Assembly: GCA_023394655.1 (NCBI GenBank)
Contig: JAEXAG010000044.1
Coordinates: forward strand, 1 to 17,439
Source of the DNA: Pseudomonadota bacterium
GTDB lineage: Bacteria; Pseudomonadota; Gammaproteobacteria; Xanthomonadales; Xanthomonadaceae
Length of the DNA stretch: 17,439 nt
Direction: 5' to 3'
The position numbers and the translations under genes were made by a program. Shown piece by piece: positions 6,260 to 13,629 of the stretch (positions are counted from its first letter, which is position 1; each line of letters starts with the position of its first letter). The notes below the pieces were generated by a model. The model was not told where the DNA came from, did not search any database, and saw only the letters and a list, made by a program, of their open reading frames with translations.

Positions 6260-8728
6260 TCATCGCACGGGCACCGGGGCCGGCGGTTGCTGGGGTTGAG
6301 GCGGCGGCGGGGTCGTCGCCGGATCCTGCGGCGGACGGCGGCCGAAGCCGAAGAACTCGCGCCAGCCACCGCCCTCGCTGGCCGGCTCGGTCGGGGCCGC
6401 GGGATCCATCGGGTTGCCGAATTCGTCGTACACCGGGGCCGGCTCGATCACGCAGGGCTGGTAGGCCGGCGCATAGCCGCTGACGAAGGCGAAGCGGCGC
6501 ACGCCCGGGCAGCTGGCATCGGTGGCGTTGCCGCCGGCGACCCACTGCCAGTCCAGACCTTCGTTGCCGGCTTCCAGCGCGCGGCTGGGCAAGCGCTGGA
6601 AAATGCCGGACCAGACCCGCATCGCGCCGGTGGAGCCGTACAGGCCGGTCGGCTTGTTCTCGTCGTTGCCCATCCAGACCACGGCGAGATGATCGCCGGT
6701 CCAGCCGGCGAACCAGCTGTCGCGGCTGTCGTTCGAGGTGCCGGTCTTGCCGGCGGGCTTGAGCCGGCCGAGGCCATCGGCCATCAGTTGGCGGCCGGTG
6801 CCGGAGGACACCGCCTGCTGCAGCGCGATGGTGATCAGCCGCGAGGCCACCGCATCGCCCTTCTGGGCCGGCGCGGGCGGTTTGTCGTAGCGATTGAGCG
6901 CGCGGCCCTGCGGATCCAGCACGCCGCGCACCGCGTGCAGCGGCTGCACTTCGCCGCCGGAGGCGAGGAACTGGTAGAGCTGCGCCATCGCGTAGGGGCT
7001 CTGGTCGGTGGCGCCCAGCAGCAGTGAAGGGTTGGTCTGCACGTCGATGCCGGCGAGCGTGCGCACCAGCTGCGCCACGCGCTCCGGCCCGACTTCCATG
7101 CCCACGCGCACCGTCGCCAGGTTGTAGCTCTGCGCCAGCGCGTCGATCAGGCGCACCGTGCCATGGCCGCGGCCATCGGCGTTGTTCGGCGACCAGCGCT
7201 GGCCGTTGCCGAGGCGGATGGTCAGCGGCGAATCGTCCACCCAGCTCGCCAGCGACCACCTGCCCGGCTGCGCCAGCGCCAGCATGTAGACGAAGGGCTT
7301 GATGATGGAGCCGACCGGCCGCTTCGCTTCCAGCGCGCGATTGAAGCCGGGGTTGTCGAAGGCCTTGCTGCCGACCGCGGCCACCACCGCGCCGGTGTGC
7401 ACGTCGGTCATCACCAGGCCGGCTTCCAGCGGCACCTTGCGCGCGCCCAGCGACTTCATCGTGCGCGTCACCGCGCCTTCGGCATAGCCCTGCGCGGAGG
7501 GCGACATCGCGGTCATCACCGCCAGCCCCGCGCCCTGCAGCGAGTCGGCCGGATAGTCGCGGATCAGCTGCCTGCGCACCAGGTCGACATAGGCCGGGAA
7601 ACGGTTCGGCGCCGCGCCACCGGGCGTCTTGCTGACGCCCAGCGGCGCCTTGACCGCCGCATCGTGCTCGGCCTGGGTGATGACGCCGTTCTCGAGCATC
7701 TTGCCGAGGACGAAATCGCGGCGCTGCCGCGCGCGCTCGGGGTTGCGCCGAGGATCGTAGTAGGACGGGCCGTTGACGATGGCGATGAGCAGCGCGACGT
7801 GTTCGAGCGACAGGTCGTTGAGGCCGCGGTTGAACCAGAACTCCGAGGCCGAGGACACGCCGTGGATCGCCTGCGAGCCGCGCTGGCCCCAATAGACCTG
7901 GTTGAAATACGTTTCGAGGATGGTGCGCTTGTCGTAGCGCGCCTCGAGGATCAGCGCATAGAGGATTTCCTTGAACTTGCGCGAGGGCGTGACCTCCTTG
8001 CCGATGTCGAGCAGGCCGCTGCGCGCCACCTGCTGGGTCAGCGTGCTCCCGCCCTGCAGGCTCTTGCCGCCGGAACGCAGGCTGATCCACAGGGCACGCG
8101 CCATGCCGGTCGGATCGATGCCGTGGTGACGGGCGAAGTCGCGGTCCTCCACCGCCTGCAGGCCGGTCACCAGCTTTTCCGGCACCTCGTCCAGGCTCAC
8201 CAGCCTGCGCTCTTCCTGGTTCTTGCCGTAGAGCGTGGCGATGCGCGCGGGATCCAGCCGCGCGGCACGGATCGCCGTGTCGGCATCGGCGCGGCGCAGG
8301 GCGAAAACTTCGCCGCCGGACAGCCGCACTTCCACCCGCAACGGCGCGATGCGGCCTTCGACATCGTGGTAGCCGCGGCTGGAAATCGTGAAGACTCCAT
8401 CCTTCTGCGCGTAGGTTCCGGGCCGCTGCCCTTTGCCGTCGTCGCGATAGGCGGCCGCGTCCAGCTCGGTCTTGAGCGTGGCCGCGTTCATGGCGATGCC
8501 GGGTTCGAGCTGCAGGGGGCGCGCGTACACGCGGGTCGGCAACTGCCATTGCAACTGGCCGAAGCGCTGGGTGACCTGATGGTTCAGATACAGGGTATAG
8601 GGCACCAGAAAACCGAGCCCGATGCCCGCGAGGGCCAGGCCCAGCACCAGCAATCGGCGCAGCCAGCCGGACCCGGTGCTGGCTTCATCTTCGTCGTGGT
8701 CGGGGTCGTCGTAGTCGTACTTGGTCAT
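6260..8728 (-). CDS. mrcB: Bifunctional penicillin-binding protein 1B (glycosyltransferase/transpeptidase)
   Basis: The 822-residue product polymerises lipid II and cross-links peptidoglycan. A very acidic cytoplasmic tail (4-15) precedes one membrane helix (about 23-45). A UB2H-like region (about 66-150) is the usual docking site for an outer-membrane LpoB-type activator. The GT51 domain shows E194 in EDRDF (194-198), GGSTLTQQ (226-233) and RKFKE (250-254). The transpeptidase shows the acylated serine in SIIK (474-477), SYN (534-536) and KTGT (661-664). After it comes a tail with a Cys pair (C740, C759) and a Pro-rich end (800-822). The ATG at 8728 was chosen because a possible -10 lies upstream and an in-frame start at 8836 would add 36 Ala/Arg-rich residues abutting the divergent gene; no strong ribosome binding site is visible. 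It probably heads the mrcB-helicase-tsaB operon. Confidence 0.95.
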   Translation of the reverse strand: MTKYDYDDPDHDEDEASTGSGWLRRLLVLGLALAGIGLGFLVPYTLYLNHQVTQRFGQLQWQLPTRVYARPLQLEPGIAMNAATLKTELDAAAYRDDGKGQRPGTYAQKDGVFTISSRGYHDVEGRIAPLRVEVRLSGGEVFALRRADADTAIRAARLDPARIATLYGKNQEERRLVSLDEVPEKLVTGLQAVEDRDFARHHGIDPTGMARALWISLRSGGKSLQGGSTLTQQVARSGLLDIGKEVTPSRKFKEILYALILEARYDKRTILETYFNQVYWGQRGSQAIHGVSSASEFWFNRGLNDLSLEHVALLIAIVNGPSYYDPRRNPERARQRRDFVLGKMLENGVITQAEHDAAVKAPLGVSKTPGGAAPNRFPAYVDLVRRQLIRDYPADSLQGAGLAVMTAMSPSAQGYAEGAVTRTMKSLGARKVPLEAGLVMTDVHTGAVVAAVGSKAFDNPGFNRALEAKRPVGSIIKPFVYMLALAQPGRWSLASWVDDSPLTIRLGNGQRWSPNNADGRGHGTVRLIDALAQSYNLATVRVGMEVGPERVAQLVRTLAGIDVQTNPSLLLGATDQSPYAMAQLYQFLASGGEVQPLHAVRGVLDPQGRALNRYDKPPAPAQKGDAVASRLITIALQQAVSSGTGRQLMADGLGRLKPAGKTGTSNDSRDSWFAGWTGDHLAVVWMGNDENKPTGLYGSTGAMRVWSGIFQRLPSRALEAGNEGLDWQWVAGGNATDASCPGVRRFAFVSGYAPAYQPCVIEPAPVYDEFGNPMDPAAPTEPASEGGGWREFFGFGRRPPQDPATTPPPPQPQQPPAPVPVR

Positions 8729-8777
8729 GCAGGGGGCGGCCAGCGCACGCGCGGATGCGAGAATGGGCAATTGCGCG

Positions 8778-8783
8778 AGTCTA
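8778..8783 (-). promoter_or_regulatory. Putative -10 element for mrcB
   Basis: On the minus strand TAGACT (inside GGGCTAGACTCGCGC) matches four of six -10 positions and would start transcription near 8771, giving a 43-base leader for mrcB. No clear -35 box is seen. It is the most promoter-like string in the 116-base divergent gap between mrcB and the glycosyltransferase gene. Confidence 0.25.
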
Positions 8784-8809
8784 GCCCACGCCACGGCGAC
8801 CACCGTGCC

Positions 8810-8825
8810 CGGGCGGCATCGCCCG
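8810..8825 (+). other. Short perfect hairpin upstream of the glycosyltransferase gene
   Basis: CGGGCG, loop GCAT, CGCCCG forms a six-base-pair stem with a tetraloop, ending 19 bases before the start codon at 8845. It could influence translation or be chance; no T-run follows, so it is not a clear terminator. I cannot identify a promoter for the plus-strand gene in this gap. Confidence 0.25.
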
Positions 8826-8844
8826 TCAGCCTGCATTCCAGCTC

Positions 8845-10938
8845 ATGCCCGATCGCCCCACATTGCGCCAGCGCTTCGACCACCTTGCCGGGCTCTGGCT
8901 GCGCACCCGCAACAGCCTGCGCAGCCGCGGGCTGGGCGCGACGCTGGCCCGCATCCGCCGGCAACTGGCGCCGCCGGTGCAGGGCCACGCACCTGCCCTG
9001 GTGTTCCCGCCGGCGGATTCGCCGATCGCTTTCACGGAAACCGCCACGCCGCACGCCAGCATCGTGATCCCTGTTCACGGGCAACTGGCCGCCACCCTGC
9101 AATGCCTGCGCGCACTGGCCGCGCATCCGCCACGGACGCCCTTCGAGGTGATCGTGGTGGACGACGCCTCGCCCGATGCCAGCGCCGACACGCTTGCCGG
9201 CATCCCCGGCCTGCGCCTCCTGCGTCGCGCACGCAACGGCGGCTTCATCGCCGCCTGCAACGAGGGCGCGGCGGCGGCGCGTGGCCATTTCATCGCCTTC
9301 CTCAACAACGACACGGTGCCGCAGCCGGGCTGGCTGGAAGCACTCCTCGGAACATTCGAATCGCAACCAGACACCGGGCTCGTCGGCGCGCAGCTGGTAT
9401 ATCCGGATGGCCGCCTGCAGGAATCCGGCGGCCGTGTGTTTTCCGATGGCAGTGCCGCCAACCTCGGCCGCTTCGGCTCGCGCAACGATCCGCGCCACGC
9501 CCGCCTGCGCGAGGTCGATTACTGCTCGGCAGCGGCCGTGGTCCTGCCGGCGGCGCTGTTCCGCTCCCTCGGTGGATTCGATGCGCGCTATGCGCCGGCC
9601 TACTACGAAGACACCGATCTGGCCTTCGCCGTGCGCGCCGCCGGCCATGCCGTGCGCGTGCAGCCCGCCGCCGTGGTGGTGCACGATGAAGGCACCACCG
9701 CCGGCACCGATCTCGGCCAGGGCCCGAAGGCCGGACAGGTCCGCAATCGCGCCGTGTTCGCCGGAAAATGGGCCGAGGTGCTGGCCGCCCACCCCGCGCC
9801 CGGCACGCCGGACGATGCCGCTCCGGGCAATCGCCCGCGGGTTCTTGTGGTGGATGCCGAAACCCCGCGGCCAGACCGCGATTCCGCCTCGATGCGTCTG
9901 GTGGCACTGATGCGTCTCCTCCAATCCGAAGGCGCCGATGTGGTCTTCGTGCCCGACGATCTCTCGCATGCCGGCGCGGCCACCGAAGCCCTGCAGCACG
10001 CGGGCATCGAGGCCTGGTACGCCCCCTTCATCGACGACCCTTCGCGCTGGCTGACGCGCGAAGGCGGGCGATTCACCACCGTCGTGCTCTGCCGCCACCA
10101 CGTCGCCGCGCGCTGGCTGCCGCGGGTGCGCCGCCATGCGCCGGATGCGCGCGTGGTCTTCGACAGCGTCGATCTGCACTACCTGCGCGAACGCCGCGCG
10201 GCCGAACTGGCCGGCGACGGTGCCGGCCTGCGCGCCGCCGAGGCCACCCGTCGCCGCGAGCTGGCGATCGTCGCCGCCGCGGACGCCACGCTGGTGGTCA
10301 GCCCCACGGAGCGTGAGTTGCTGCAGGCCGATGCACCCGGCGCGCGCGTCGAGCTGCTCTCGAACCTGCACGAAGTGGCGGGCGGTGGCGAACCGTTCGA
10401 GCGTCGCCACGACGTGGTGTTCGTCGGCGGCTTCCGCCATCCGCCGAACACCGATGCGGTGCGCTGGTTCGCGGGCGAGATCTGGCCACGGGTGCGCGAG
10501 CGGTTGCCGGATGCACGATTCCACGTCATCGGCAGTGATCCGCCCGCCGACATCCTGGCGCTCGACGGCCGCGACGGCATCCGCGTGCACGGCCACGTCG
10601 CCGACATCCGGCCGTGGATGGACGGTGCGCGGATCGCGGTGGCGCCGCTGCGTTTCGGCGCCGGCGTCAAGGGCAAGGTGAACCTGAGCATGGCGCACGG
10701 CCAGCCGCTGGTGGCCAGCGCCTGCGCGGCGGAAGGCATGCATCTGCGCGATGGTGAGGACGTGCTGGTGGCCGACGATCCGGTCGCTTTCGCCGATGCG
10801 ATCGTGCGGCTCCATTCCGACGCCGAGCTCTGGCGGCGCCTCGCCCGCAACGGGCAGGAGAACATCCGCCGGCACTTCTCCGCCGATGCCTTCCGCGAAA
10901 CGGTGCGGCGCGTGTTGCTGGCGGATTCCGCGCGCTGA
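8845..10938 (+). CDS. Two-domain glycosyltransferase (GT2 fused to GT4), substrate unknown
   Basis: The product has 697 residues. A basic N-terminal region (1-68) leads into a GT2 fold (about 71-305): SIVIPVHG (72-79), VVDDAS (104-109), the metal-binding LNNDT (153-157), and YYEDTDLA (253-260), the late acidic motif of rhamnosyl- or glycan-type GT2 enzymes. From about 331 a GT4-type enzyme follows: its N-terminal Rossmann half, VVSPTE (484-489), FVGGFRHPPN (526-535), PLRFGAGVKGK (601-611), and an EX7E pair E630/E638. Both catalytic motif sets are intact, so it may add two sugars in succession. No membrane segment or signal peptide is seen, so it is probably cytosolic or peripheral. It stands alone: no polysaccharide or flagellin glycosylation genes are within the window. 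The ATG at 8845 has no good ribosome binding site. Donor and acceptor cannot be read from the sequence. Confidence 0.88.
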   Translation: MPDRPTLRQRFDHLAGLWLRTRNSLRSRGLGATLARIRRQLAPPVQGHAPALVFPPADSPIAFTETATPHASIVIPVHGQLAATLQCLRALAAHPPRTPFEVIVVDDASPDASADTLAGIPGLRLLRRARNGGFIAACNEGAAAARGHFIAFLNNDTVPQPGWLEALLGTFESQPDTGLVGAQLVYPDGRLQESGGRVFSDGSAANLGRFGSRNDPRHARLREVDYCSAAAVVLPAALFRSLGGFDARYAPAYYEDTDLAFAVRAAGHAVRVQPAAVVVHDEGTTAGTDLGQGPKAGQVRNRAVFAGKWAEVLAAHPAPGTPDDAAPGNRPRVLVVDAETPRPDRDSASMRLVALMRLLQSEGADVVFVPDDLSHAGAATEALQHAGIEAWYAPFIDDPSRWLTREGGRFTTVVLCRHHVAARWLPRVRRHAPDARVVFDSVDLHYLRERRAAELAGDGAGLRAAEATRRRELAIVAAADATLVVSPTERELLQADAPGARVELLSNLHEVAGGGEPFERRHDVVFVGGFRHPPNTDAVRWFAGEIWPRVRERLPDARFHVIGSDPPADILALDGRDGIRVHGHVADIRPWMDGARIAVAPLRFGAGVKGKVNLSMAHGQPLVASACAAEGMHLRDGEDVLVADDPVAFADAIVRLHSDAELWRRLARNGQENIRRHFSADAFRETVRRVLLADSAR

Positions 10939-13095
10939 TCAGCGGCGGCGGGCATCGAGCACGCCGGGCAGGCGGCCGAGCTTTTCCAGCAGCTGCGAGA
11001 GCTGGTCGAAGCCGCGTACATCGACATCGAGATTCAGGCTGATGTGGCCATCGCGGCCACGCGCGCCGCTGCGGATGGCGTTGAGCGGGATACTCTCTTG
11101 CGCCACCAGGTTGCCGACATCACGCAGCAGCCATTTGCGATCCAGCGCGGATACCACCACCTGCACCGACTGGCGCTCGCCGGCATCGCCCCAGTCCACC
11201 GGCATGAGCCGATCGGGATCCGCCTCCGCCATGCGCCGCAGCGATGCGCAGACCGCACGGTGCATCGACAGGCCGCGGCTGCGGGTGAGATAGCCCACCA
11301 CCGGCTCGCCCGGCACCGGCTGGCAGCAGCGCGCGACATGCACCAGCAGGTTGTCGACGCCGGCCACCGACACGCCCGGCCTTGCGCCTTCGCGCACGCT
11401 CGCCGGCGGTGGCGAATCGGCCACGACGGGCCGCTCCGGCTCGGCTGGCCGTGCCGCGTCGTTGAGCGCGCGCACCACCTGGCTGGGCCCGATTTCGCCC
11501 AGTGCCACCTGGATCCACAGTTCCTCGACGGTGCCGACGTGGAAACGTTGCAGGATGCCGGACAGGCCCGCATCGGCCAGCCCCATCCGCTTCAGTTCGC
11601 GCTCGATAATCTCGCGCCCGGCCTGCTGGTTGCGTTCGCGATCCAGCCGGCGGAACCACGCCCGCACCTTTTCCCGCGAACGCGGGCTGGCGAGGAAGCG
11701 GTTGCCCGGCAGCAACCAGTCGCGGCGCGGTTCCCCGTTTTTGCCGGTGAGGATTTCCACACGCTCGCCGGTGCCGAGCTTGTAATCCAGCGGCACGATG
11801 CGGCCATCCACCTTGGCGCCGCGGCAGCGATGGCCGACATCGGTATGCACCCGATAGGCGAAATCCAGCGGCGTGGCACCGGCCGGCAGGTCGATGACTT
11901 CCCCTTTCGGCGAAAGGACGTAGAGGCGATCCTCCACCAGCTCCTGGTCGAGATCGGCGCGCAGCCCGGCCTCGCCCTCTTCCTGGGTGGCATCGAGCAG
12001 GCGGCGCATCCACGCCACCTTGCGCTCGAGCGCGGCATCGCCCGCACCGCCTTCCTTGTAGCGCCAGTGCGCGGCCACGCCCAGCTCGGCATGCGCGTGC
12101 ATCTCGCGGGTGCGGATCTGCACCTCGACCACCTTGCCCTCGGGGCCGACCACGCAGGTATGCAGCGATCGGTAATCGTTGGCCTTGGGCCGGGCGATGT
12201 AGTCGTCGAACTCGCCCGGCACCGGCACCCAGTGCGCGTGCACCAGCCCGAGCACGGCGTAGCACTGCGCGGTTTCCTCGACCAGCACGCGCACCGCGCG
12301 CAGGTCATGCAGGCCTTCGAAGGGCAGGTCCTTCTTCTGCATCTTCCGCCAGATGCTGTAGATGTGCTTCGGGCGCCCGGCCACGTCGGCCTCGATGCCG
12401 GCGGCGGCCAACACTTCGCCCACTTCGCGGCGGAACGCCTCGATGTAGCTCTCGCGCCCGCGCCGGTTGTCGTCCAGGAGCCGCGCGATGCGGCGGTAGG
12501 CATCCGGCTCCAGCACGCGGAAGGCGAGATCCTCCAGCTCCCACTTGAGCTGCCAGATGCCGAGCCGGTTGGCCAGTGGCGCGTGGATGTCGCGGGTCAG
12601 CCGCGCCAGCTCGCCGGCCGCGTCGTCCATCGTCGCCAGCGCCTGGCGAAGCCGCGCCAGATGCCGTGCGAGCAGGATCGGGACCACGCGCAGGTCGTCG
12701 CTCATCGCCAGCAGCAGGCGACGCAATCCTTCCGGCTTCCCGGCCCCGCCCTGCTCGGCGTGAAGCGCAGCCACCTGGGCTTCCGCATCCAGCCCTTCCA
12801 GCAGTGCCGGCACGCGCCCCGAACGCGCGATGGGATGCTCGTGGAGCCAAGCACCGGCAGCGGAAATCACCGCCGCCTCGCGCATTTCCTCGTCGGCCCC
12901 GAGCGTGTCGAGCAGGGCCAGCGTGTCGCCGAGGCAGCGCCAGTCCGCGCCGGGCGGCGCATCGGTCGATGCCTCGGCAAGCGCCTGCCGCATGCGCTCC
13001 GGCAGCCCGGCAGGCGGTGCCGCCGCGTCCACCACGGGGCGTGGCGCGGGCGCGGGCGGGATTCCGGATCGGGGCTGGACAGCAGGATGATTCAC
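10939..13095 (-). CDS. relA: RelA, ribosome-associated (p)ppGpp synthetase
   Basis: The product has 718 residues if begun at GTG 13093-13095. Domains in order are a degenerate HD hydrolase region (about 50-190) lacking the HDxxED metal motif; the synthetase (about 235-345) with GRPKHIYSIWRKM (240-252), HDLRAVRV (263-270) and VEVQIRT (323-329); TGS (about 389-450); the zinc-finger-like region VARCCQPVPGE (587-597) with H612; and a C-terminal ACT domain (about 643-718). EFDD (295-298) is the ExDD motif that marks RelA rather than RxKD SpoT/Rel enzymes. RelA makes pppGpp on ribosomes stalled with uncharged tRNA. The GTG has no visible ribosome binding site; ATG at 12993 is the main alternative and would remove 34 Pro/Ala-rich residues. 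The G-loop reads NDYRSLHT instead of the usual NGYQSLHT. Confidence 0.93.
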   Translation of the reverse strand: MNHPAVQPRSGIPPAPAPRPVVDAAAPPAGLPERMRQALAEASTDAPPGADWRCLGDTLALLDTLGADEEMREAAVISAAGAWLHEHPIARSGRVPALLEGLDAEAQVAALHAEQGGAGKPEGLRRLLLAMSDDLRVVPILLARHLARLRQALATMDDAAGELARLTRDIHAPLANRLGIWQLKWELEDLAFRVLEPDAYRRIARLLDDNRRGRESYIEAFRREVGEVLAAAGIEADVAGRPKHIYSIWRKMQKKDLPFEGLHDLRAVRVLVEETAQCYAVLGLVHAHWVPVPGEFDDYIARPKANDYRSLHTCVVGPEGKVVEVQIRTREMHAHAELGVAAHWRYKEGGAGDAALERKVAWMRRLLDATQEEGEAGLRADLDQELVEDRLYVLSPKGEVIDLPAGATPLDFAYRVHTDVGHRCRGAKVDGRIVPLDYKLGTGERVEILTGKNGEPRRDWLLPGNRFLASPRSREKVRAWFRRLDRERNQQAGREIIERELKRMGLADAGLSGILQRFHVGTVEELWIQVALGEIGPSQVVRALNDAARPAEPERPVVADSPPPASVREGARPGVSVAGVDNLLVHVARCCQPVPGEPVVGYLTRSRGLSMHRAVCASLRRMAEADPDRLMPVDWGDAGERQSVQVVVSALDRKWLLRDVGNLVAQESIPLNAIRSGARGRDGHISLNLDVDVRGFDQLSQLLEKLGRLPGVLDARRR

Positions 13096-13106
13096 GGGAC
13101 TACACT
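13076..13106 (+). promoter_or_regulatory. Putative promoter of the small secreted-protein gene
   Basis: TGGACA (13076-13081, five of six -35 positions) and TACACT (13101-13106, four of six -10 positions) are separated by 19 bases, longer than ideal. Transcription would start near 13113, 22 bases before the ATG at 13135. The element spans the proposed GTG start of the divergent relA. Confidence 0.35.
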
Positions 13107-13134
13107 ACCGCCAAGCCCCGCGATTGGAAGCCCC

Positions 13135-13629
13135 ATGAAACGCATTTCCGTTGCCCTGTTCATGCTCGCCTTCGCCCTGTGTGCGCCACTGCAGGCGCAA
13201 GGCGTTCCGCCGATCGAAAAGCGCATGAGCGCGGAAGAGTTGAGGGCGACGGGGCTGGACAAGCTCAGCGCCGCGGAGCTGGCGCAGCTCAACGCCTGGC
13301 TCGCGCGTAGTGCCGCGCCGAGTGCCGCCGCCATCGAACAGGCGCGCGAGGAAGGCCGGCAGGAAGTGGTGCGCAAGCATCGCGGCTTCTTCGATTTCGG
13401 CAACGCCGAGCCGATCGAGAGCCGGATCGCCGGCGAGTTCCGCGGCTTCGGCAGCGGCCGCACCTACGTGCTGGAAAACGGCGAGACCTGGCAACAGACC
13501 GATTCCACCAGCCTGCATGGCGTGCGCGGCCAGAACCTGGCAGTGACGATCCGCCCCGGCGCGCTCGGCGCGTGGTGGATGCGCGTGGAAGGCAGCTACG
13601 TGCAGGCCAAGGTGAAACGGGTCAAGTAA
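13135..13629 (+). CDS. Small secreted protein of unknown function
   Basis: The 164-residue product starts with a clear signal peptide: MKRISV, a hydrophobic core (7-17), and a likely cleavage after residue 22 in LQAQG, so it is probably periplasmic or exported. There is no cysteine at the cleavage site, so it is not a lipoprotein. The mature part has a helical, charged segment (28-80) with a repeated pattern (SAEELRATGLDKL, then SAAELAQLNAWL), and a C-terminal half (about 96-164) rich in alternating hydrophobic and polar residues that suggests a small beta fold, ending in a basic VKRVK. I recognise no named domain. The open frame continues far upstream, but that is the shadow of relA. The start is supported by the signal peptide and by GGAAG upstream. 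It overlaps hrpA tail-to-tail by eight bases. Confidence 0.8.
   Translation: MKRISVALFMLAFALCAPLQAQGVPPIEKRMSAEELRATGLDKLSAAELAQLNAWLARSAAPSAAAIEQAREEGRQEVVRKHRGFFDFGNAEPIESRIAGEFRGFGSGRTYVLENGETWQQTDSTSLHGVRGQNLAVTIRPGALGAWWMRVEGSYVQAKVKRVK

Noticed and set aside
6223..6369. Longer N-terminus for the helicase
   Set aside because: Arg/Pro-rich, overlaps the mrcB coding end, and a better-placed ATG with a ribosome binding site exists at 6222.
4339..6483. A 714-codon open frame antisense to the helicase and the end of mrcB
   Set aside because: Its composition (His/Gln/Arg/Ala-rich, no motifs) is that of a shadow frame, and the opposite strand encodes an unmistakable helicase with all motifs.
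7163..9067. A 634-codon open frame antisense to mrcB
   Set aside because: Shadow of GC-rich codons in mrcB; low-complexity Arg/His/Ala composition, no family resemblance, and it runs into the glycosyltransferase gene in the wrong frame.
8725..10875. A 716-codon frame antisense to the glycosyltransferase, whose stop overlaps the mrcB start as ATGA
   Set aside because: The overlap looks like translational coupling but the encoded sequence has no recognisable motifs and the plus-strand product has two intact enzyme domains.
11044..13134. Open plus-strand frame of 697 codons leading in frame into the small secreted-protein gene
   Set aside because: It is antisense to relA; the signal peptide at 13135 marks the true start of the real gene.
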